A stretch of DNA of 64,000 nucleotides. It comes from Megamerina dolium. Lineage: Eukaryota; Arthropoda; Insecta; Diptera; Megamerinidae. The notes beneath the pieces were generated by a model that saw nothing but the letters and a program-made list of their open reading frames with translations, had not been told where the DNA came from and made no database searches. Location: NCBI GenBank assembly GCA_963854835.1, contig OY978525.1, forward strand, positions 103,371,388 to 103,435,387, read 5' to 3'. The position numbers and the translations under genes were made by a program. The first letter of the stretch is position 1; each line of letters starts with the position of its first letter. Of this stretch, positions 13,096 through 24,035 are shown piece after piece.

Positions 13096-13492
13096 GAAAA
13101 TCCATTTAAACCGAATCTAGCATACTTCGCCAGCCAGCTCCTTCCTTCGCGAGCTGGCGCCAGTTAGAAATTCCAAACACTGACAAGTTCTCCAGTACTT
13201 GATATTTCCACCGGAGGTTAGGTCTTCCTCTTCTGCGTCGTCCATCAGCGGGTTCCGAATAGAACACATTCTTAGCCGGAGCGTGTTCTTCCATTCGGTC
13301 GACATGACTTAGCCAGTGCAACTACTGAATTTTAATGAGCTTTACTATGTCGGTGCCGGCATACATCTCATACAGCTCATGGTTGTACCTTATTCGATAC
13401 TCCGAGCATTCTCTCATCTGAGGTGGAAATTGTCCAAGCTTCGGTGCAATATGTAAGGACAGGCAAGATGAGAGACTTATAGAGTTATATGT
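13096..13492 (-). pseudogene. RTE-like LINE, 3' end of reverse transcriptase ORF, decayed
   Basis: On the minus strand the C-terminus of the same endonuclease-reverse transcriptase as at 41.1 kb: YRIRYNHELYEMYAGTDIVK, an in-frame TAG at 13324-13322, then HWLSHVDRMEEHAPAKNVFY, GRRRRGRPNLRWK and a final NWRQLAKEGAGWR. Upstream, to about 13492, the DNA matches the second copy around TSDERMLGV, but roughly 55 nt between that block and EYRIRYNHE are deleted. The 3' tail reads CGGTTGTAATGTAAGTAACA, a worn form of the AAGT-type tail of the other copy. A dead fossil. Confidence 0.8.
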
Positions 13493-13796
13493 TAGAACAT
13501 CCAATAAAATATAAATCATGAAAAAACAATATTTTGTTTCTAAACGCAATCGTCCACTCCACTCCACTATTTTGTTTTCTCAAATGAATAAGATTTTCGC
13601 AACAGAGTACACATATCAAAATTACGAAAGCTGAGGTTAATCCCAAACTATTTTGCTTAATATATAGGTAGGTCGAAGGATTCGTATTCTATCGGGATTT
13701 GAAAATTGGTCAAAAGTGGTATTTGTTATCGCATTAATTTTTATTTATTATTATTTGTACTATTATTATTTTGAGCAGGTGAGTAGATGCGTTGTC

Positions 13797-14286
13797 TTAT
13801 AGCCTAGACAGACGGCAGCCTAATTCCGGATTACCGAGTTAATTCGAATTAACTCGGGCATTAAATGCAGCTAATCCGTTTAAACTATATGAGTTAATTC
13901 TCAAAATAAGAGAGGATTAGGGCAATTTGCGATGGTAACACTGCTGAAAATTGTCTATTGTAAATTTTTCTCGATACATTTTACAAAATATTAGGTGTGT
14001 TCGTTAACAAAAAACTTTCAACAATTTTTAACAGTTTTCAACATGAAAAGCGTTGGCAAACAAATAAATCCAGCTGTCAATTAAGAACTGTGAATGTCAA
14101 TTTACAAGTTTCTGATAGTTTTCAGTTCACGTTTTTCTTGTAGATTTTCTCATATCGAGAGTGACAGATGACAGAAATTGATAGTGATAGTAATGTAAGT
14201 GAGCAGACCTAATAAAACAGCAATCAGCCGTTCGGATTAAGTGCGCCGGTAATCCGGAATTAGGCTGCCGTCTGTCTAGGCTATTA
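13797..14286. mobile_element. MITE with perfect 38-bp terminal inverted repeats
   Basis: The left arm 13799-13836 (TAGCCTAGACAGACGGCAGC after the first base, then CTAATTCCGGATTACCG) is the exact reverse complement of the right arm 14247-14284. If TTA at 13797-13799 and 14284-14286 is the target duplication, the element is 13800-14283, 484 bp. It has no ORF. A 3-bp TTA duplication is typical of PIF/Harbinger MITEs, but I assign the superfamily only tentatively. The arms are identical, so it is young or still recombining. Confidence 0.88.
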
Positions 14287-15088
14287 ATGAAAAATTAAGT
14301 TTTTCTCCTGTAAACTGGGTCTTTTCTGACGAATTTTTTCATCCACCTCATCCAGAAATAATATTCAGAGTTAATTGCTTTATCTATTTTAAGAAAATCA
14401 ATCAGCAAGATCCCTTTTTGCATCCCAAAAACTGATGCCATAACCTTTTTGCTGATCGTGTATTATTCACCTGTTTTGGTGCTGAAGGTTCAGGTGCCAG
14501 GTTCAGTCTAGTGTAATTGTTCTTGTTTCAATTTTAGAACATGGTGGTAGATCCATAGTTATAAAACGATGCAAGAAATCGTTTTTTTTTTCTGCTTAAA
14601 ACACTCCAAATTACGCTGAGAAATTTGTTTTCGATTAAGTTTTTGTCGAATTGTTGGCGAATGCGGCTTCAGTTTTCCAAACAGCTTTTTAATAAGTAAT
14701 TTTTCATGCAAAATATGAAGTACTCGTTCATTTGAGATGCCTTAGTATCAGCAGAAAATTGGAGCTAACAGTGCTATTTTTTGGTGAGCCAAACAACTTT
14801 CCAACCAACATGCATTTGTAACTAGTCTTAAATTATGAGAAATTCATAATGGTCGAATAATATCACAACTAAGATATCTTCAATTTCTACCGACGGGCAG
14901 GGTAAAATTACAAATGAGTTTTAATGATGATCGCAATGAGCAACTCACTCGAATTAAAATACATATATGCGTGCTCTATGGAATCAACAAAATTAGTTGT
15001 TGGTAGATTTTTCCATCCACCAAAGTACTTAAGTGGAAACATTTACAAGGATTGAAGTGTGTAAAACCATGCAGAACTTCAAGCTCTT
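14287..15088. other. AT-rich spacer, no gene seen
   Basis: Between the MITE and the dispersed repeat. No protein-like ORF and no repeat boundaries that I can defend. Confidence 0.5.
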
Positions 15089-15224
15089 TATACCCTGCAT
15101 AATGCAATATGCATGGTATATTCATTTCGGTCAGATGTTTGTGTCCACTTGAAGGAATCTCCGGAGATATAGACATGGATATATATTCGTGATCAGCGTC
15201 GATTAAATTTTCGATTTAACGATG

Positions 15225-15272
15225 TCCGTCCGTCCGTCCGTCCGTCCGTCCGTCCGTCCGTCCGTCTGTCTG
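15225..15272. repeat. (TCCG)10 tract followed by TCTG units
   Basis: Ten tandem TCCG tetramers, then two TCTG, inside dispersed repeat copy A. The 48.5-kb copy has only three TCCG. Confidence 0.95.
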
Positions 15273-15626
15273 TCACCTGGCTGGTTCGCACGATAACTTG
15301 AGTAAATATTGAGCTATTTCGATGAAATTTGGCATAAGTAATCTATGATCCAAGGGTACGGAGGGGATTGATATTGGGCATAATCGGTCAATAACCACGC
15401 CCACACCAAGCATTCAAAGCGACTAACCTCGAAATTTTCAAAATCTTTAACTTGCTATAACTCACATAATATACCACTTGGGACAACAATATTTTGCACA
15501 TAGAGTTATATTATACTACTATATAACCTCGCCAAAAGTGGGTGAGCCACGCCTACTTTCTAGCGTAGCTCCCATACATAGTGTCTGTACTTCTTTTAAA
15601 TTGAAACTGCTGTAACTTCTACAATC

Positions 15627-16260
15627 TTCTGTCTAGAATAACCATAATTGACACTTAGATTAACACGGTAGTCAGAAATAATATGGCAGAAAATCAATGT
15701 GCCACGCCCACTCCTTTTTGGGTCTCCCATACAAAGTTGCGGAAATTAAAAAAAATGTTACCGGTTATAACTTGCAAACTATTCAGCGTAGAATAACGAG
15801 ATTTAAGGTGTGGATTAGTATTGTATGAGCAACTAGGCTCACAGAAAATGGGCGCACCACGCCCAGTGTTTATCGTAGCCCCCATACAAATTTTAAATTG
15901 AAACAGCTGTAACTTCGGCAATCTTCTGTCTAGAATAACCATAATTGACACTTAGATTAATATCGTAGTCGGAAAAAATCTGACAGAAAATCAGTGTGCC
16001 ACGCCCACTCCTTCATGGGTCTCCCATACAAAGTCGAGTGAATTAAACTAAAATTTTAAGCTCCATAGCTTACAAACCATTTAGCCTAGCACAACGAGAC
16101 TTAGGGTATGGATTAGTATTGTACGAGCAACTAGGCTCACAGAAAATGGGCGCACCACGCCCAGTGTTTATCGTAGCCCCCATACAAATTTTAAATTGAA
16201 ACAGCTGTAACTTAGGCAATCTTATGTCTACAATAACCATAATTGACACTTAAATTAATA
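15627..16260. repeat. Internal tandem array, about 298-bp period
   Basis: The block beginning CTTCTGTCTAGAATAACCAT recurs near 15627 and 15923, and in a worn form near 16222. The block GGGCGCACCACGCCCAGTGT starts at 15850 and 16148. The second dispersed-repeat copy has one unit fewer. Confidence 0.85.
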
Positions 16261-16689
16261 TCGTAGTCGGAAATAATCTGGCGAAAAATCAGCGTACCAC
16301 GCCCACTTCTTATTGGGGCTCCCATACAAAGTTGAGGAAATTAAACAAAAATGTTAACCACCATAACTTAGAAACTATTCAACGTAGGACACCAAATTTA
16401 AGGTGTGGATTAACATTGAAAAATTAATTGGATTTACTAGAAAGTGGTAAGCCACGCCCACTTTTTATATAGCTCCCATACTAAGCCTCGGAATTATCTT
16501 AAAATCCTTTTACTTCGTCAAAGTCAACCATATTTCGGGTGTAAATTAGTAGTACATGCAAAAATTGTTTCTCGAAAAGTGGAAATAAAAGAAAAGTTGG
16601 ATATTCGAGTAAACTTTTTATATACAAATCTACATATGCAGGGTATAGTTTGGTCGGCCCCAGCCGACTGTAAGGAGATTTTTTTTAAT

Positions 16690-19600
16690 TAATTTTGCAG
16701 TATATAGGTTCAAAAAATATATATATTTACAATTAGCCGATAAAACAGTTGTTTCGCTCTTATAACTAATTTAGTTTTAGTTTCAATATAAGTTCTCTAT
16801 ATTTTGAATATATATGCGAATTGAGAACTGCCACCTATTCCTAAATAATCGCCGAAATTGTTTCATCGTAAACTGTCGTAAAATACTCGGAAAATTTTTT
16901 AAGTAATCAATCTTTTAATCCATTTTTATGTTGCTGCACTGATAATTTTATTCTGGTTTTGAAATAAATTTCCACTTACTCACCACTAAATTTAATTGTT
17001 GGTCGCTATAGCAATCACACCAACCATACTCGCAATCTCTAGTAATCAACCAACAATTGGTAAAACAAAACATGAATACCATGATCAGCAATTAAGAAAT
17101 TGGTCTTACATCCACATCAAACGGGTGGCTGTCGCGTAAGCGAAATGTGATGTTTGGGCTAAAGTACTTGCTCATACATACCTGCTGGTTAGTCAACGTT
17201 TCATTTTACTAATGCCCTCTAATCGTTTTAATTAATTAATACCCTAATATAGCTATTATTGAATAAAATTACTTGCTCATTTGTTGCTTTTTCTTGTTCT
17301 TGTTATTATTTCGATGCTTTCTCGAATGTCAGTCATTGTATATGAGTACATGTTTATAATTGTAGGTATTTATATATATAGAAAATCGAATTCACCTAAA
17401 ATACATACAGACATCCATCTATACATTAGAGTGGTCACTCCTTCATATTATTTTCCACAATTTTATTAAAAAATATTTAATTTAAAACGTCCTGTAACAC
17501 CTCGAACCCAAAGTTTGGGAGCAATATTTCTTATTTAAGTTTTATTATATTTATGAAAAAATAAATTCTTCAGAATATAATTTCTAGGTCATTTGAAAGT
17601 TATTTATTTATAATATACATGTAAAAGATGATAATCCTTTATAACAAATGGCTTAATAATGGAATAACAAATGGCTTAATAATGGAAATTTTTCATGGAG
17701 TCCGACGTGACATGTTTTAATAAGGACCACTCTAATTTAAATGTAACCACATACTTATATACTTTTATATAATAGGTATAGTATACATATATATGATGTT
17801 CATTTTAGTATCGTAAACATGGCATAATTATGTAGCAATCTTAATTAACAATTGAATGGTGGGTAGTGCGATATTCGCGATGGTGACGTGTGGATATCTA
17901 CGTTTGACCATTGCTGCGTTCTGAGTACATTTTGCTTCTTAAATAAATATGCACTGTCTCATTGTTAGCTGAAATTTGTTTGGCCCAAGGGGTTCCTTTT
18001 TATTTTATTGGTTTTGTTTAAATGCTTCTTGTTTTTTTTTTGTTTTTGTTTTTAGCTACCGCTGTTGCTATTATTGTGATGTTGGTGTAGTATTTTATTA
18101 TTGTTCTTAGAAGTACTTTTATTTGATTGTCGGCAATAAATGCCACCACTTGTGATGCTTTTAATTGATTTACGTCTACTTGGCTGAATTAGTTGTAACA
18201 ATTGTATCAATGGTATATGAATTACTTAGGTTCTCTTTTCGGTTGGTTGGTCCATAATAAGTGTATGTATATGTAGTACGTAAGCATGTTGGTATTCATG
18301 TATGCTATATATATATATATATATTAGTGTTGATATTGTTATAGAAGAAGAAGAAGAAGAATATATTGTTATCAAAAGTTTAGCTGTTGCCATCGAGTAA
18401 GCAAGAGTAAATTTGAAGAGGAAGAATGAGTCTATGAGAAATTCAGACGAGCTAGAAGATATTTTAAGAATGAATTACAAGTCAAAATACACAATTTGTG
18501 GAAAATTCTGTTACGGCGAAATTTGTGTGATTGTTTTAAGCATAATCAAATACATATTTGATACTTACTGACAGCTCTGAAAAGCTTTGGACGAGTTTTT
18601 CTTTTAGTATTTTTGTGTGCGCTAAATTTTAATGATTTAATGGAATTGAGCCTCTGTGGATGTGGCATTCACATTCGCAGTGAAATTAAAATTATTGATT
18701 CGTCGTACTTCGTTTCAAAAATTAAAAAATGTTTGCAACATTTTTATAATTTAGAGCTAAATTTCATGTTTTCTTTATCTTTATCTTCTTTATATTTTCT
18801 TTGGATATCAAATCGTTCTAAAGAAGCGGGTATATTACATAAGGGATTTAATTGAGATTTAAACAAAAGCACAATAATTCAATAATTCAAAATAGTTCAT
18901 ATTCTTTTCGAGACGATACTACATCATAGAATGCATCAGGTAATAACGACACTTTTAGTCAAACAGATTTGGACGATTTTAGGCTTTAAATCGGATCTAT
19001 CCTTGTAATCGCTGCATCTTTTCTACAAAAACTAAAAAACACACCCTATATATAACATATAACTTTTACGAATTTACGAATTTTACTTCTTATATTCTTC
19101 TCATCTCTAATAACAGAATACATATGTATGATATAAGCGAAAATCTATAAAATAAATTAACGAAATCTTTTAATTTCTTGATTAACAATAATCTCAAATC
19201 ATATATAGTAGTTTTAAATAAAGCTATTTGTAATTTTTAATTAACATAATTTTATTTTGAAAATCTTATGACATCAAATGAAGCATCATTTTGAGCATCC
19301 ACCAACAAGAGGATATCAACAGGTTGCCGCAAGTAATTTCCGGTATTTTCGTTCTTCTCGTTTTCATCTAAAAAATAGGAAAGCTCTCTCTTATTTTCTC
19401 TTTGGCTGTTGCTCTTAAAAGCTATTTGCAAACAGCTGCTGTGTATTTTTGTTGTTATTCATATGAATAGTCCCTACAATTTTTTGAATGAAATTCTTAT
19501 ATCCCTTGAGATGTCTACATATAGCACATGCAAGTAAATCTTCCTACTCTTCCTTGTAACTCTTTACATAAATTTCCAAATTCTAACTTTAGCGTCGGCG

Positions 19601-21000
19601 TAATAGCATCGCTATCGACGATGATGACGATGGCTTATCACTTGTTCATTGTGCATCGTCGTTGTGTATGCGAAGCATTCTGGCTACTACTCCTATTGCC
19701 TGTACTGCTGCTGCTGCTATTGCCGATGTTGTCATTTAAAGAAGTGACTGCCAATGGTGTATGTAGAGTTACGAAGCATCATTTCACCGTTAGCCGGGTA
19801 CATTGTCGTATGTGTTGCGCGTAAATTTGAACAATTTTCAATTTGATTTTCGGCTTTTGAATTTCCATTCACTGAATTTGAATTAGACTGCAAACCACAA
19901 TAATTAAAAGTGCATTCTAGAACGTAGAAAGTTAAGAAAAAATCTCTTCAAATGAATGGAAATGAAAAAGCATATTTGAAATATGTGTGAGTAATTATTC
20001 GTGTGTATGTGAGTGTCTGTATGTGTGCGCGCGCGTGACTAACTCATTGAAAAATGTCCTTTTTATGCGTTCGCCGATACACGCTTGACAAGTTTTATTT
20101 CTAAATTTCTACATAAGAGTACATACTCAATTAATGGTAGAATGTGTGAAATTTGAATTTTTATTAAAATAACCATCAAAACAAAATTCATATGTGCGAG
20201 AAATTATAATAAAAATTTCAATTAATTTTTATATGCATTTAATATATGTACAAGTGTTGAATGTGAAAATCATTTGTTGTTATTACCACAAATAAAATAA
20301 TTTATTTTTATACTTTATATACAAGAAGGATTTTTTCAGTTGTATTTTTGGTTACGATTTTGGTAATATAAAAAGGAATGAATGAGTGAAACCCAACTAC
20401 CAGAAAATAAATTATGAAATATTATGAAGAGTATTATTATTATTATGAGTGGTTTTGAAGTAGTTAACTTTTCAAGTGTTTTTTTTTTTAGTGAAGCATA
20501 TAAATTAAACTAAAATAAAAAAAATTTTTTAATTACAAAATTACAAAGTGTTACCAGAACATATAGTAAAGCACTAATATTGAAATTGCATAATTTGGAA
20601 TTTATTGAGCATATGAACAGATACGAAAGGATATATCGTTTATAAAAAAAAGGTAGTATATATTTGATTATAATTTATTTTACTACTTAGTATTCATATT
20701 GAAAGTGAAGAGCAAATACTATTGGGTATTGAATTTCTTAAATTTTATTCTAAGATTAAACATTAACTTAAAAGTAAAAGGTGACTTCATACTAAGCTCT
20801 TTACTTTGTTAGTCACCTAATATTTTGGGATTATATGCAAATTTTAACGATATTGGGACCATCAACAGGTCAAAAAGTGGCTAACCATTCGCGATTGAAA
20901 TCTTAATCTATTAAAAATTAAGCTGATTAGTTGGTTAGTATTCATTCTCGTCAATGCTTGCTTTTATATTTTTGGAATAAGGCTTAGACAGGACGCTAAT
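16690..21000. other. AT-rich non-coding stretch, no gene seen
   Basis: Holds short microsatellites ((TA)n near 18308, (GAA)n near 18344). A low-complexity open frame near 19.5-19.8 kb, rich in Leu from CTG/CTC/CTA runs, does not resemble a protein family. Some less AT-biased patches (about 17100-17180, 17860-17930) could be regulatory or non-coding exons, but nothing is provable. Confidence 0.5.
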
Positions 21001-21004
21001 CTGT

Positions 21005-21420
21005 AAATCAAACTTTATTAACAAAGTTCAAATTGAGTCTATTTGTTTTGTATGCATTGGACATTTGGCATAAGGTGTAAAGCTACGCACTGCGGTGGTA
21101 AGACCAATCCTAATGTGTATATGCTGTAAAGTAAGGCAGTTTAGAAGATCTCGCCAACCCTAGACTGGAACTGTAGAAAAAGACTGTTCAATCCAGATAT
21201 AACCGCGTGATGAGCGCCATAATTAGTATAACTACCGATCACTTCATTCTTAGCACACATAATGTAAGATTAGCAGATTAGGTCAACTAAAAATTTCTCA
21301 TAAACTATGGAGACAAAGACAAGGAGGAGATGATTCAGCATTTAATGTGTGTTCTGCTCAGTTCTTTGACGCAGGCGCAAGGTATAGCTTGAGTTGGAGA
21401 GGTTAAACAGTCTGGTGCAG
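21005..21420 (+). pseudogene. Degraded non-LTR retrotransposon tail (RNase H-like segment)
   Basis: With several frameshifts and stops the plus strand can be read as the end of an R1/I-type reverse transcriptase ORF: a segment like VMSAIISITTDHFILSTHNV RLAD, followed by EEMIQHLMC around 21325-21350. This resembles the conserved (L)TGHC..LN.H......E...HLLC stretch of the RNase H region. The match is weak and cysteines are lost. Old, non-functional; could be a chance likeness. Confidence 0.35.
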
Positions 21421-21854
21421 GTTTTCTTGTGTAAAAGTATTGAACTATTCATGTTCAGCAGTGCTTGGTATCACAATATACCTTTGTACTTCGGGGTAGC
21501 TGTTTTTTTATATCACATTTTTTTATAAATGCAAAATTTGCTTTTTCCCCACAGTTTGCCATTCTCCTGATATTAATAATCGTCCGTGAAAATATATCAG
21601 AAAAAGAGTTACGAATAAAACAAAAATAAAGATAATGAAGTTGAAAATTTCTGCTCTCCTTATATTGATAAGAAGATCTAATTAATCTAAAAACTAATTT
21701 AATAATTAGTTACAAAATTGGAAATATATACATTTTTAACAATAATCGCAAAATGAAAGTGAGAACGAACATGAACATCATTTCAATAAATTGCCTACTT
21801 CGCAAAAAAGAAAAATACGACTTTAGGAATTGTTGAGAAGCTAACATAGAGTCT

Positions 21855-22105
21855 TTAAAAAACCCATTGGAAGACATTCTTTCCAGCATTATTTTGCGTG
21901 TTAAATTTGAACAGTATTAGAACGAAGCTACTTATTTTGGCCGGTTTTGAACGGCAGAACCTTTCTAAACTTCAGAACGGTATAAGTTTGCCCTATTTGA
22001 AAAAATAAATCATTTTCTGTTATTAAATTTTGAACTCATGACCACCGACCGAAATAGAAGACAAACGCACTAAACAATTGTGCTAATGAGTTAGAGTACT
22101 CACCC
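21855..22105 (-). repeat. Diverged tRNA-derived SINE copy
   Basis: Shares with the better SINE copies, on the minus strand, the body block around GTTAAATTTGAACAGTATTA (21899-21920) with TTTTGGCCGGTTTTGAACGG, and a tRNA-like head near 22060-22105 (CTCATTAGCACAATTGTTTAGTGCGTTTG in two worn halves). Much older than the copies at 34.2 and 48.0 kb. Confidence 0.55.
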
Positions 22106-23798
22106 TAATTCCATTCACTTCCAAGTTTCCAGGAATATTAAATGACAAATATTTGAGATAATAATCCTCCATGCCATATTATACAAATATATTTTCGAAA
22201 ATATCAAATTTAGTATTATTATACCCTGAATCATGATGCTTTGAAGGATCGAATGTTTCAAACAAGCATATGGGGTTTGCTTGGCTAGGCTTGGTACACT
22301 TCATTATGAACATAGCTTTTGTTGTTGTAAGCAAATATTCGAATTTATAATTTTTTATTTATTTCTCTTTCGATATTTTGGATTTATTACTTATTTATTC
22401 TTTATTTATGTTACTTCTCCCTCTCCTGCTATCTATTAATTTAAACAACACGTGAATGTGTTCGAATATTTATACGGAATTAAATGCAATTCTATGCAAT
22501 TGTGGAATTATTCATATAACAAGAACAACAAAAAATTGCTAGTGGAAAATGAAAGAAGAAAAAAAAAACACACACACACAAAACAAATATTAATACCTCC
22601 GCCATAGCAAGTGCTAATAGCAAACGGATTATAATATGTAGTAGTACACACGCGCATATTTTTCTTGTCAACTGTATAAATACGCATGTAGTAGATATGC
22701 ATGTGGGTGGCTATTGTTGTATTGTTTTGCAATGGACATTGGATTGCAATGCAATGCCTGTTATGTAGAAATTTATAAAAAAAAAAAATGTGAAAGCATC
22801 ATTGCCAGTGAATTGTAGTATATTTAATGTTTGTGTTTGCGTAGTCACAACAATAATTCACATTAAAGATAAAATGATAAATTGCTACGTTTGTGATGTC
22901 CTTATTTTTCGATTCCGATCCTTTTACTTGTACGCGTAGCCTTTCTTATTTGTATTGCTTGTATTTACAACTTCTTTAAATTATGTGGTTGCGGTCAATT
23001 TGTTATTGTTTTCACTAGTAATGCCACTACATCAACAATATAAAATAATAAAATTGAAGGTTACCTGCGTAAGCATGTTGCTTTATCAGTATGCAGCAAC
23101 CTTGATATTGCAATTATACTTGGAACCTATCTGAAAATTAAGTTAACCTTTTGCGTCATTTCGTAATTTATTTGAGCAAAAAGTGTGTCGTATTTCATTT
23201 AATTGGTTTATCAACAATCGAATGTGTAATTTTCAAGGTCTCGATATAATATGGTCTATTATTTTCCAGGCTTTAGTCGAAAAATATGTATTAATTAATT
23301 GGAGTATGGAATTAAAAAATTATGACCGCGATCTTGTTTCGAATAATTTGTTATTTGGTTTATACAAATCATTTATCTTCATTGGTAATATACCCATACA
23401 GTCCGGGTAGAAGCTAAAACACTCGCAGTATAGCTGCTTAGTATAAAAAAGAAGGAAATTTTAACAAATTAATTTTGAAGTGTTAATAATATTAAGAACT
23501 AATAGAAGAGCTTAATCATACATATTTTCAAACCAACACAAAAATTCAAACAATTTAGATTTATTTCCATATCATATGTATTCTTATAAATGTATCTAAA
23601 CATACAAGTGTACATGTATACAAGAATAATATGTGTTGTTAATTGAATTTTGCATATGAATTTTTCACATCTTTGCTTTCACAAAATAGAATTTTAAGGA
23701 AATGAGTTGCCTTCATAACAGGATTAAATTTTTACACCTTAATTTCCAAATATATACATATATAATAGGGTGAGTCAATTTGGTATAAATTAATCTTT
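22106..23798. other. AT-rich non-coding stretch, no gene seen
   Basis: A short CA repeat near 22570. No protein-like ORF or repeat ends. Confidence 0.5.
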
Positions 23799-24035
23799 AA
23801 AAAAAAAAAATAAATATGTGGCACTTAAAGCCCCGAAGGGTTCATTGGCCGAGCTTCTCTTCCATTACTGTTATGCGTGTTAAATTTTGGACAGTATTAG
23901 AAGGGACCTACTTATTTTAGTCGGTTCCGAACGGCAGAATCCTTGCGACATCACTTTTTCTGAGCTTTGTCACAGAGTTCTTTTAGAAGCTTTTTCATGG
24001 CAAGTTGTTACTGTCGGAAGAATTGCCAATTGCTT
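23799..24035 (-). repeat. tRNA-derived SINE copy, head truncated
   Basis: From the A-rich tail (23798-23815) through TATGTGGCACTTAAAGCCCC, GGCCGAGCTTCTCTTCCATT and GGACAGTATTAGAAGGGACC to AATTGCCAATTGCTT, this matches the SINE at 34.2 kb base for base over long stretches. It stops where the tRNA-related head should start, so it is 5'-truncated. A 7-bp ATCTTTA on both sides (23793-23799, 24041-24047) may be its target duplication. Confidence 0.85.

Larger units (their letters stand above)
15089..16688 (+). mobile_element. Dispersed repeat copy A (TATACCCTGCATA ends, TCCG tract, 298-bp tandem units)
   Basis: It begins TATACCCTGCATAATGCAAT and ends with the reverse complement, TATGCAGGGTATA, at about 16636-16648, followed by a conserved tail GGTCGGCCCCAGCCGACTGT AAGGAGA and a T run. 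Near the left end come GATCAGCGTCGA and ten TCCG units (15225-15264). The body is built of roughly 298-bp units, each with CCACGCCCA, CTCCCATACAAA and an AACAGCTGTAACTT-type block; units recur at about 15850 and 16148. There is no meaningful ORF. This architecture is common in flies, but I cannot name the family. Very similar to the copy at 48.4 kb. Confidence 0.85.

Noticed and set aside
15627..16260. Regularly spaced repeats that might suggest a CRISPR array
   Set aside because: Units are about 298 bp, tandem without distinct spacers, and in an animal genome.
17100..17200. Possible conserved exon on the minus strand with a GTATGT donor
   Set aside because: A single donor-like site without an acceptor, ORF or partner exon is not enough.
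19528..19824. Open frame of about 98 codons with LLLLPVLLLLLLP
   Set aside because: The Leu run comes from a CTG/CTA repeat patch; there is no family likeness, splice context or signal that supports a gene.
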